Shown here piece by piece: positions 1 through 6,072 of a DNA stretch of 25,992 bases (position 1 is the stretch's first letter; every line of letters begins with the position of its first letter). The DNA is from an uncultured Lachnobacterium sp. (GTDB taxonomy: Bacteria; Bacillota; Clostridia; Lachnospirales; Lachnospiraceae): contig URLU01000008.1 of the NCBI GenBank assembly GCA_900548765.1, forward strand, positions 1-25,992, read 5' to 3'. A program made the translations under genes and the position numbers. Under the pieces are notes generated by a model. It searched no databases, was not told the origin of the DNA, and was given only the letters and a program-made list of their open reading frames with translations.

Positions 1-8
1 ATAATCTA

Positions 9-917
9 TTGAATGTAGCTGCCATGTGCGAAATTGCAGGAGTATCCCGTTCGGGATATTACCATTATCTCTCAACAGAAGACCAGCGAATGGAAAGGGA
101 GGAACAGGACAGACAGGATTTTCTTCTGATTCTGAAAGCATACCAGTACCGAGGATATCATAAAGGTGCCCGTAGCATATATATGAGGCTGTTACACATG
201 GAACCGCCGATAGTGATGAATATCAAAAAAATCCGGCGGTTGATGAAGAAGTACAACTTACAGTGCCCTATCCGCAAGGCAAATCCCTATCGGAGAATGG
301 CAAAAGCAATGGCAACTGCATATACCGCACCCAATATAGTAAACCGTGAATTCGAGGAACACGGACCAAGAAAAATTCTGTTAACGGATATCACGTATAT
401 TATAAATGGAAAAGCACCCCGGTGCTATATGTCGACAATTATAGATGCCTGTACCAAGGAACTGCTGTCATGGGTTCTCAGCGAATCACTAGAAATTGAT
501 TTTGTATTAGAAACAGTAAAGCAGTTAATAGAAAAACATGGAACTGATTTAAGCACAGAAACATTAATACATAGCGATCAGGGTTCCCACTATACCAGCA
601 TTAAATTTATCCAATTGTTAAAGGATAACGAACTGAGACAGTCTATGTCACGTAGAGCAAACTGTTGGGACAATGCTCCTCAGGAATCATTCTTTGGTCA
701 TATGAAAGATGAATTAGATCTATCAGAGTGCCACGGCTATGAGGAGATATTAAACGCAGTTAGGGATTGGACAGAATATTATAATACAGAACGATATCAA
801 TGGGACTTAGCAAGGTTGTCACCTGTTGAATATTATCAATATCTGACAACAGGAATTTATCCACTGATACTCCCTAAAGCAAAAGGTAAAAACAATCAAT
901 CAGAGGCATCACTTTGA
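9..917 (+). CDS. IS3-family transposase OrfB (DDE integrase core)
   Basis: This is the catalytic half of an IS3-family transposase, which cuts and joins the element's ends. An N-terminal stretch, 'YQYRGYHKGARSIYMRL' near residues 45-61, is the HTH_21-like region that precedes the core. The rve core carries the DD(35)E triad: D127 in 'LLTDITY', D190 in 'IHSDQGSHY' and E226 in 'PQESFFGHMKDE', with 35 residues between the last two. The C-terminal 'LSPVEYYQYL' is the usual IS3 ending. The listed start is a TTG at the window edge. In this family OrfB is normally made by -1 frameshifting from OrfA, so the true N-terminus probably lies upstream. The frame is intact, so the element could still be active if OrfA is complete. 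Confidence 0.93.
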   Translation: MNVAAMCEIAGVSRSGYYHYLSTEDQRMEREEQDRQDFLLILKAYQYRGYHKGARSIYMRLLHMEPPIVMNIKKIRRLMKKYNLQCPIRKANPYRRMAKAMATAYTAPNIVNREFEEHGPRKILLTDITYIINGKAPRCYMSTIIDACTKELLSWVLSESLEIDFVLETVKQLIEKHGTDLSTETLIHSDQGSHYTSIKFIQLLKDNELRQSMSRRANCWDNAPQESFFGHMKDELDLSECHGYEEILNAVRDWTEYYNTERYQWDLARLSPVEYYQYLTTGIYPLILPKAKGKNNQSEASL

Positions 918-968
918 TGCCTCTACACAACAAATATAAAATAGAAATCTGAAAAGGAAAAGTCATAG

Positions 969-988
969 TGTCCTTGACAAAGGGTACA
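969..988 (+). repeat. putative right terminal inverted repeat of the IS
   Basis: The 20-mer ending in CA sits 51 nt after the transposase stop. It marks the probable junction between the IS and the downstream accessory genes. The matching left repeat is outside the window, so this rests on family rules and position only. Confidence 0.55.
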
Positions 989-1050
989 CTTTATTAAATT
1001 TCTTAAAACAGGTGAAATCTCAATCGGAATTTGACAAGGAGGAAATTCTC

Positions 1051-1488
1051 ATGAATGATATTGAAATCGGACTACAAATGTACCAAAAAGCCACAGAGTT
1101 TGTTAATAAAAGATTCCCAAGCGGCTGGGGTGGTTGCGCTGTTATTTTTACAGAAGACCAACAGTATCTAATATCTGTAGCTTTAGAATCTTTTAATGCT
1201 GGGGCAGGTTTGTGCATGGAAACTGGAGCCATGTGTGAAGCTCAAAAGTTCAATTTGCGTATTACACATTCATTATGTGTTTCTAGAGATAGCGAAAATG
1301 ACGATTTCAAAATTTTGACGGCCTGTGGGATATGTCAAGAAAGGTTTCGATATTGGGGTGGTGATGTCAAAATAGCAATAACCAATCCCAAAAATGAAGT
1401 TATATTTAAAACACTCGATGAGTTATCGTATCATTATTGGGGCAATGCTTTTCCAAAATCCGAGCGAGAGGAATACGACAATCAATAA
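1051..1488 (+). CDS. cytidine deaminase-fold protein (CDA / blasticidin S deaminase-like)
   Basis: A 145-residue protein with the layout of small tetrameric cytidine deaminases. A CxE motif (C55-M56-E57) takes the place of the usual C/H-A-E, where Glu is the proton shuttle. A second zinc motif 'ACGICQERF' (C92, C95) matches the family P-C-x-x-C. Together these give three Cys zinc ligands plus the catalytic Glu. The substrate cannot be told from sequence: cytidine, blasticidin S or another aminopyrimidine nucleoside are all possible. The ATG at 1051 is chosen because AAGGAGG at 1036-1042 sits 8 nt upstream; a GTG at 1012 in the same frame has no such site. The gene lies about 60 nt beyond the IS end, in AT-rich DNA, and looks like accessory cargo. 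The Met inside the CxE motif is unusual. Confidence 0.72.
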   Translation: MNDIEIGLQMYQKATEFVNKRFPSGWGGCAVIFTEDQQYLISVALESFNAGAGLCMETGAMCEAQKFNLRITHSLCVSRDSENDDFKILTACGICQERFRYWGGDVKIAITNPKNEVIFKTLDELSYHYWGNAFPKSEREEYDNQ

Positions 1489-1555
1489 TCATTTCGATAA
1501 ATTCAAGTTTGGAGAATTGAGAAAATCGGAATTTTTATGTGTAAAGGAGAAACGA

Positions 1556-2074
1556 ATGAAACTACTTGTGATAGATATACAAAAAGGAATAACAGATAGC
1601 AGACTTTTTAATTTTGATGAATTTATTGATAATACTTCAAGAATTATACAAGCAGCTAGAGATAATCAAATAGAGGTTATCTATTTTCAGCATGATGATG
1701 GACCAGGAACGGGATTTTCAATCGGCGATGAAGAATTCGAGATTGCAGAACAGGTGCATCCAAGGGAAGGTGAAAAGATATTTACAAAAAATATCAATAG
1801 TTGTTTCGGAAATAAAGATTTTACAGATTATGTTAAAGATGAAAATACATTAATGATAGTTGGGTTACAGACAAATTTCTGTATAGATGCAACTGTGAAA
1901 TCTGCTTTTGAAAGAGGATATAAAGTAATTGTTCCACAAGGGGCAAATTCAACGTTTGATAACGACTATATGTCTGGAGAAGAAACCTATAAATATTACA
2001 ATGATATGATGTGGCCAAAGAGATTTGCTACATGTGTATCTGTTGATGAGGCAATTAAGTTGATGCAAAGTTAA
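1556..2074 (+). CDS. isochorismatase-family cysteine hydrolase
   Basis: A 172-aa member of the isochorismatase-like hydrolases (nicotinamidase, ureidoacrylate and related amide hydrolases). The catalytic triad is visible: D7 in 'LLVIDIQKG', K78 in 'IFTKNINSCF' and C109 in 'LQTNFCIDATVKSA'. The conserved 'VGLQTNFC' strand-turn and the 'GYKVIVPQGANSTF' segment also fit. The ATG at 1556 follows AAAGGAG at 1542-1548, 7 nt away; an upstream ATG at 1394 overlaps the previous gene and has no ribosome site. A 67-nt gap separates it from the deaminase-like gene, so the two may be co-transcribed. Which amide or enol ether is cleaved cannot be decided. Pairing with a deaminase hints at nucleobase or modified-base salvage, but that is inference. 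Confidence 0.85.
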   Translation: MKLLVIDIQKGITDSRLFNFDEFIDNTSRIIQAARDNQIEVIYFQHDDGPGTGFSIGDEEFEIAEQVHPREGEKIFTKNINSCFGNKDFTDYVKDENTLMIVGLQTNFCIDATVKSAFERGYKVIVPQGANSTFDNDYMSGEETYKYYNDMMWPKRFATCVSVDEAIKLMQS

Positions 2075-2104
2075 ATTAGGAGTTATATGTGGAGGAGGAT
2101 TATT

Positions 2105-2353
2105 ATGAATACAGTTAGAATGATTTTATGTGGAAATGTTGAAGATAGCAGAATGAATCCAAGTGAAAAGGTAGGAGTAGTATCAGTGGTTTTTGTTTCT
2201 ACAGAGGAGGAAAAAATTAAGAATAAACTTAAAAAATTGCAAGATAAAAATCCTGAAAAATTTTATATGGAATACGTTACTCCATTAGATGTTGACTTAA
2301 CAAGTTTAGAGCACTATCCATCGATTGAAATATCAAAAAATGATTTACAATAA
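2105..2353 (+). CDS. small protein of unknown function (82 aa)
   Basis: I do not recognise this protein. It is soluble-looking, with no signal or membrane segment. An N-terminal beta-rich stretch ('MNTVRMILCGNVEDSRM', then 'VGVVSVVFVST') is followed by a very charged helix (about residues 38-53) and a C-terminal 'EHYPSIEISKNDLQ'. The ATG at 2105 has an excellent site, GGAGGAGG at 2091-2098, with 6 nt spacing; the ATG at 2087 in the same frame has none. It follows the isochorismatase-like gene by 30 nt and probably belongs to the same short cassette next to the IS. Its AT-rich composition matches the two genes before it. Confidence 0.6.
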   Translation: MNTVRMILCGNVEDSRMNPSEKVGVVSVVFVSTEEEKIKNKLKKLQDKNPEKFYMEYVTPLDVDLTSLEHYPSIEISKNDLQ

Positions 2354-2500
2354 CAACTTCCAGTTTGCCAAAATGACAACAGACAAAAGAAAAAGAGCTA
2401 TCTGAGGCAGCCGGCTAGATTGTCCCAGAAATAACCCTTAGATAATGAAACATGAAATAGTATGATAATGTATAGGAAAGAAACTGAGGAGGTACATATT

Positions 2501-3364
2501 ATGGATATATCTGATTTTGTTGCAGCAGTGGAAAAACTTAATGTTCTTGGCGTAAAGATTACAAAAGATGATGAACTTATAGCTGAATGGCATAGCGAAG
2601 AAGAGTGCCGTAGAAATATTTATTCAGCAACGAAGAGTTTTACATCATGTGCAGTCGGGTTTGCTGTTCAGGAAGGACTAATATCTCTTGATGAAAAATT
2701 GACAGACACTTTTTCGGGAGATTTACCAAATGTAATTGATGAAAATCTACGGATGGCAACAGTCCGGGATCTGCTTACAATGTGTCTGGGACAGGAGCAG
2801 GGTAATCTTATGGGAGCACAACGCCCATTGTACAAAGAAGATGATTGGGTAAAAATGGCTTTAGCCATTCCGTTTAAATATAAACCGGGTACCCATTTTG
2901 TATATAACAATGTAGGACCATATCTTGCAGGGATTCTTGTGCAAAGACGTTCAGGCTGTGACCTGGTTTCATATCTTACCCCAAGACTTTTTACACATCT
3001 TGGGATAAAGCGTCCTACATGGGAGACAGACCCTCTTGGAAACAGCTTTGGCGCAGGCGGGTTATTTCTTACACTTTCTGAGCTTCATAAATTTGGATTG
3101 TTTTACCTTAACAAGGGCAAATGGAATGGAAAGCAGATTTTGTCTGAGAAATGGATAGAAGAAAGCACAAGAGCAGCTGATACGGATGATTATGGCTATC
3201 TTTTCTGGAGAGGTGAACAAAATTCCTATAGGGCTGATGGAAAATACTCTCAGATTACAATGGTTCTTCCGGAGAAGAATGCCGTAGTATCAATTGTTGC
3301 AGAATGCCGTAAAGGGGATGAACTGATGAGAGCGTTATATGATCTTGTTTGTGCAAAATTATAA
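2501..3364 (+). CDS. serine hydrolase, beta-lactamase / transpeptidase-like fold
   Basis: A 287-residue protein of the beta-lactamase-related family (PF00144 type, class C-like and esterase/DD-peptidase relatives). The nucleophile motif SxxK is S42-A-T-K45 ('NIYSATKSFTSCAVG'), the second motif YxN is Y135-N-N137 ('HFVYNNVGPYLAG'), and a 'GAGGLFLTLSELHKFG' block follows at about 184-199 as in this family. The KTG/HxG third motif is degenerate ('ADGKYSQITMVLPE' near 245-258), which is common in esterase-like members. No signal peptide is seen, so a cytoplasmic esterase or peptidase is likelier than a secreted beta-lactamase. The ATG at 2501 is preferred because of GAGGAGG at 2486-2492; an upstream ATG at 2462 lacks a site. 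A terminator follows directly, so this is the end of a transcription unit. Confidence 0.82.
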   Translation: MDISDFVAAVEKLNVLGVKITKDDELIAEWHSEEECRRNIYSATKSFTSCAVGFAVQEGLISLDEKLTDTFSGDLPNVIDENLRMATVRDLLTMCLGQEQGNLMGAQRPLYKEDDWVKMALAIPFKYKPGTHFVYNNVGPYLAGILVQRRSGCDLVSYLTPRLFTHLGIKRPTWETDPLGNSFGAGGLFLTLSELHKFGLFYLNKGKWNGKQILSEKWIEESTRAADTDDYGYLFWRGEQNSYRADGKYSQITMVLPEKNAVVSIVAECRKGDELMRALYDLVCAKL

Positions 3365-3380
3365 AGTGGTATGATTAACA

Positions 3381-3412
3381 GACTGGGTAGAGCAATTTAC
3401 TCGGTCTTTTTT
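3381..3412 (+). terminator. intrinsic terminator after the serine hydrolase
   Basis: A 9-bp stem (3381-3389 with 3398-3406, two G-U pairs) encloses an 8-nt loop and is followed by six T (3407-3412). It begins 17 nt past the stop codon. Confidence 0.85.
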
Positions 3413-3439
3413 ATACCAAAGTATGCAATAAAAGCTGTC
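3413..3439 (+). repeat. dispersed 27-nt post-terminator element, copy A
   Basis: ATACCAAAGTATGCAATA followed by AAAGCTGTC starts directly after the terminator T-run. It matches copy B (12672-12698) at 25 of 27 positions and copy C (22589-22615) at 24 of 27. All three share CAAAGTATGCAA exactly. Function unknown. Confidence 0.75.
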
Positions 3440-3519
3440 CGGAAGAAATTTTATTACAGCCTGGAAACATTTTAATCCTGTTCCCTGAAATGATAGCAAA
3501 ACAATTCAAAATGATGTAA

Positions 3520-3525
3520 TATAAT
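3520..3525 (+). promoter_or_regulatory. candidate -10 box for the HD-domain gene
   Basis: A perfect TATAAT lies 148 nt before the HD-domain start codon and just upstream of the structured leader. There is no good -35 at 16-18 nt, so either an activator is needed or this is chance in AT-rich DNA. Confidence 0.35.
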
Positions 3526-3548
3526 TAAGTGACGTTAAATCAGCCACA

Positions 3549-3641
3549 AGCTAAGATTATGCCCCAAGGGGTACCCAAAGCGCAGCGAGGGTATTTCTGC
3601 GATATACCTTCACCCCCCAAGTAACTTTTGGCAGCTTAGCT
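3549..3641 (+). other. structured 5' leader of the HD-domain gene (unassigned RNA or repeat)
   Basis: A locally GC-rich 93-nt stretch inside an AT-rich intergenic region can fold into nested stems. The outer stem AGCTAAG/CTTAGCT joins 3549-3555 with 3635-3641. TGCC/GGCA joins 3560-3563 with 3630-3633. GGGGT/ACCCC joins 3568-3572 with 3612-3616. Inside lies either CGCAG/CTGCG (3581-3585 with 3597-3601) or GGTAT/ATACC (3590-3594 with 3604-3608); these two overlap and exclude each other. It ends 32 nt before the start codon. It does not match a riboswitch class I know. It could be a cis-regulatory RNA or a REP-like intergenic repeat. The rest of the 309-nt gap 3365-3673 holds only the terminator, copy A of the dispersed element and the -10 box. 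Confidence 0.5.
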
Positions 3642-3673
3642 GAAGAATAGCAAAGTACATAGAAGAGGAAAAT

Positions 3674-4447
3674 ATGAATATAAACAAACCCCACGTAGAG
3701 CAGACCTTCGCTGCCTACACCGCAAATTACAACCCAGCCGACCCCAAAATCAAGCTCAAAATCGACCACACCTACAGAGTGGCCACATTCTGTGACAGCA
3801 TCGCAAGGAGCCTAAACCTAAGTGATGAGGACAGAGACATAGCCTGGCTCTGCGGCATGCTCCACGACTTAGGCAGATTTGAGCAGATAAAGAGGTATGG
3901 CACCTTCAATGATTCCCAGTCCATAGACCATGCCAAGCTCAGCGCAGACCTTTTGTTTGGGGAGCATCTGGCAGATGACTATGCATATGGCTTTGAGCAG
4001 GATGCCATGCGTCCGGTTATCGAGCTTGCCATAAGAAGCCACAGTGCCTACAGACTGCCGGAGGGAATATCTGCCAGAGAGAAGATGTTCTGCGACATTT
4101 TAAGGGATGCAGATAAAATTGATATTTTCAGGGTAAACATTGATACTTCCCCGGAAGAGATATACAATGTGACCACAGAGGAGCTTAAAAACAGTGAGGT
4201 AAGCCCGGAGGTCATGCAGTGTTTTGAGGAAGAGCACGCCGTGCTCAGAAGCTTAAAAAAGACTGCAATAGACAATTATGTTGCCCACATGGCACTTACC
4301 TTTGAACTGGTATATCCAAAGAGCAGACAGCTTGTGTACGAGCAGGGATATCTGGAACAGATGCTGGAGTTTAAGAGTGACAACGGCGTGACAAATGAGC
4401 AGTTAAGCCAGATACGAGAGAAGCTGGAAGCCTTTTTGAATAAGTAA
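3674..4447 (+). CDS. HD-domain metal-dependent phosphohydrolase
   Basis: A 257-aa stand-alone HD protein. The metal-binding pattern is visible: H32 in 'IDHTYRVATFC', the H64-D65 doublet in 'GMLHDLGRFEQ', H123 in 'IRSHSAYRLPEG' and the distal Asp in 'ILRDADKIDIFR' (D145/D147). This arrangement is that of nucleotide phosphohydrolases and phosphodiesterases; the substrate is not evident. No membrane or regulatory domain accompanies it. The ATG at 3674 follows AGAGGA at 3663-3668. The first 80 codons are richer in C-ending codons than the neighbours, which could reflect a different origin or simple local bias. It is preceded by a structured leader and followed by a 220-nt repeat-bearing intergenic region, so it is probably monocistronic. 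Confidence 0.85.
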   Translation: MNINKPHVEQTFAAYTANYNPADPKIKLKIDHTYRVATFCDSIARSLNLSDEDRDIAWLCGMLHDLGRFEQIKRYGTFNDSQSIDHAKLSADLLFGEHLADDYAYGFEQDAMRPVIELAIRSHSAYRLPEGISAREKMFCDILRDADKIDIFRVNIDTSPEEIYNVTTEELKNSEVSPEVMQCFEEEHAVLRSLKKTAIDNYVAHMALTFELVYPKSRQLVYEQGYLEQMLEFKSDNGVTNEQLSQIREKLEAFLNK

Positions 4448-4477
4448 TTGTGTTTGTTTATGCAGCACAGAAAGTAT

Positions 4478-4629
4478 GTACGTTTGAACAGAAAATGTGT
4501 ATGTTTGTACAAAATATAATAACGCTTATACAGCAAATGAAACATGTAAACGAATATAGTGTGTGGACAAATTAAGATTTAGATAACATAAATGGCATAC
4601 GTTCGTACATAAATTATATACGTTTACGC
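4478..4629 (+). repeat. two pairs of 12-bp repeats spaced 21 bp, upstream of the glycosylase operon
   Basis: Four related 12-mers occur: GTACGTTTGAAC (4478-4489), GTATGTTTGTAC (4499-4510), ATACGTTCGTAC (4597-4608) and ATACGTTTACGC (4618-4629). Start-to-start spacing is exactly 21 bp within each pair. A TATAAT at 4515-4520 lies 4 nt after the second copy and lacks a recognisable -35, as at activator-dependent promoters. This looks like direct-repeat binding sites for a regulator. Confidence 0.45.
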
Positions 4630-4668
4630 AGACGAATAAGGACAAGAAAGAACTAACCGGTAGAAAAA

Positions 4669-5484
4669 ATGTATAAAATAACAATTGATAATATGGATTT
4701 AAAGCAGATTGCCGAGAGCGGCCAGTGCTTTAGATGGAAGCAGATTGAGGAAAAAGATAATACATACAGGTATAATATAGCAGCCTTCGGCAAAAGCCTT
4801 GATATAAGCCAGAAGGGCAATGAGTTTGAACTGTCCTGTGATGAGGCTGAGTGGAATGCCATCTGGAGAGACTACTTTGACCTGGACACAGACTATGGTC
4901 AGATTGCAGACAAGATAAATACATCTGATGATGACCACCTGAAGCTTGCATATTCCAAGGGAAGCGGTATCAGAATATTAAAGCAGGACTTGTGGGAAAT
5001 GGTTGTGACCTTTATGATTTCCCAGAACAACAACATTCCCCGGATTACAAAGAGTGTGGAGCTCTTGTGCGAGAGGTCTGGCATTAAGACTGATAATGGT
5101 AAGGGATATGCATTTCCAAAGCCGGGGCAGGTGCCAGAGGAAATCTTTGAGGACAGGTCAATGGGCTTTGGCTACAGGGCAGATTATCTCAGGGAGATTT
5201 ATGCTTTTGCCGAGGCAAATCCGGACTGGCTTGATAATTTGAGAAAATTAAGCTATGATGATGCGATGAATACACTGCTGGAGAGAAAGGGAATAGGCAA
5301 AAAAGTGGCTAACTGCATATGTCTGTTCGGGCTTCACCATGTGGAGGCCTTTCCAATCGACACCCATGTTAAGCAGCTTCTTGCGGAGCACTACAGGGAT
5401 GGTTTTGACTTTGACCGCTATGAGGGCGTGGCAGGAATTATACAGCAGTATTTGTTTTACTATGAGCTAATCAAAGGGAGATAG
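4669..5484 (+). CDS. ogg: 8-oxoguanine DNA glycosylase/AP lyase, OGG1 type (HhH-GPD)
   Basis: This enzyme excises 8-oxoguanine from DNA and nicks the abasic site. The N-terminal domain carries 'SGQCFRW' (residues 17-23), the counterpart of the OGG1 GQxFRW motif that contacts the lesion. The helix-hairpin-helix 'RKGIGKKVANCICLF' places the Schiff-base lysine at K212, and 'AFPIDTHV' supplies the catalytic Asp D231. At 271 aa it has both the N-terminal OGG domain and the HhH-GPD core, unlike the shorter archaeal Ogg2 or AGOG forms. There is no strong ribosome site before the ATG at 4669 (weak ATAAGGA about 30 nt upstream), so translation may be modest. It leads an apparent operon with pth (2-nt gap) and mfd, which links base-excision repair to transcription-coupled repair. 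Confidence 0.92.
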   Translation: MYKITIDNMDLKQIAESGQCFRWKQIEEKDNTYRYNIAAFGKSLDISQKGNEFELSCDEAEWNAIWRDYFDLDTDYGQIADKINTSDDDHLKLAYSKGSGIRILKQDLWEMVVTFMISQNNNIPRITKSVELLCERSGIKTDNGKGYAFPKPGQVPEEIFEDRSMGFGYRADYLREIYAFAEANPDWLDNLRKLSYDDAMNTLLERKGIGKKVANCICLFGLHHVEAFPIDTHVKQLLAEHYRDGFDFDRYEGVAGIIQQYLFYYELIKGR

Positions 5485-5486
5485 AG

Positions 5487-6062
5487 ATGTTTGTAATTGT
5501 AGGACTTGGAAATCCTGAGAAAAAATATGAGGGTACAAGGCACAATATTGGTTTTGCGGTTATTGATGCCCTTGCAGATAAATACAATATAAGTATCAAA
5601 GACAAAAAACACAAGGCACTTTGCGGAACCGGAGTCATAGAGGGCGTTAAGGTTATGCTGGTTAAGCCTCTTACTTACATGAACCTAAGCGGCGACAGCG
5701 TGGCAGATGTGATGAATTTTTACAAGCTTGACCCGGAGGAAGACATGCTTGTGGTCTATGATGATATTTCCCTTGCGCCAGGCAATATCCGTGTCAGGAA
5801 AAAGGGCAGTGCCGGTGGCCACAATGGAATAAAGAGCATCATAGCCAGATGTGGCACCCAGAATTTTATGAGAGTAAAGGTCGGTGTCGGAGAGAAGCCG
5901 GAGGGCTGGGATTTGGCAGACCATGTGCTGGGACATTTTTCTGATGAGGACAGCAGGCTGGTCAGAGAGGCGGTTGATGATGCTATTGGTGCCATTGTCA
6001 TGATGAGCCGGGGGGATGTGGACCAGGCTATGAACAACTATAATGCAAAGAAGAAGGTATAG
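5487..6062 (+). CDS. pth: peptidyl-tRNA hydrolase
   Basis: Pth releases tRNA from peptidyl-tRNA that has dropped off ribosomes, in the cytoplasm. The 191-aa length is standard. The signature 'IVGLGNPEKKYEGTRHNIGF' holds N9 and the catalytic H19. D92 in 'VVYDDISLAPG' is the Asp partner, N66 lies in 'TYMNLSG' and N113 in 'GGHNGIKS'. It starts 2 nt after the glycosylase stop and its AAGGGAG site lies over that stop, so translation is probably coupled. Together with mfd 10 nt further on, this is the pth-mfd order common in Firmicutes. Confidence 0.97.
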   Translation: MFVIVGLGNPEKKYEGTRHNIGFAVIDALADKYNISIKDKKHKALCGTGVIEGVKVMLVKPLTYMNLSGDSVADVMNFYKLDPEEDMLVVYDDISLAPGNIRVRKKGSAGGHNGIKSIIARCGTQNFMRVKVGVGEKPEGWDLADHVLGHFSDEDSRLVREAVDDAIGAIVMMSRGDVDQAMNNYNAKKKV

Positions 6063-6072
6063 TGAGCAGTAA

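Larger units (their letters stand above)
1..988 (+). mobile_element. IS3-family insertion sequence, 3' part (left end outside the window)
   Basis: The window opens inside an IS3-family element. The orfB-type transposase fills positions 9-917 and is followed by about 70 nt of non-coding sequence ending in a likely right terminal repeat at 969-988, which reads TGTCCTTGACAAAGGGTACA and ends in the CA typical of IS3 ends. Its reverse complement begins TGTACCCTTTGTC, a plausible left-end start. OrfA and the left end lie upstream of position 1, so neither the target-site duplication nor the exact element length can be seen. Confidence 0.8.

Noticed and set aside
2375..2458. Possible remnant of a gene (MTTDKRKRAI, then EAAG and IVPEITLR in another frame)
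   Set aside because: The match to a continuous protein needs a frameshift and a stop-codon change; too short to support a pseudogene call.
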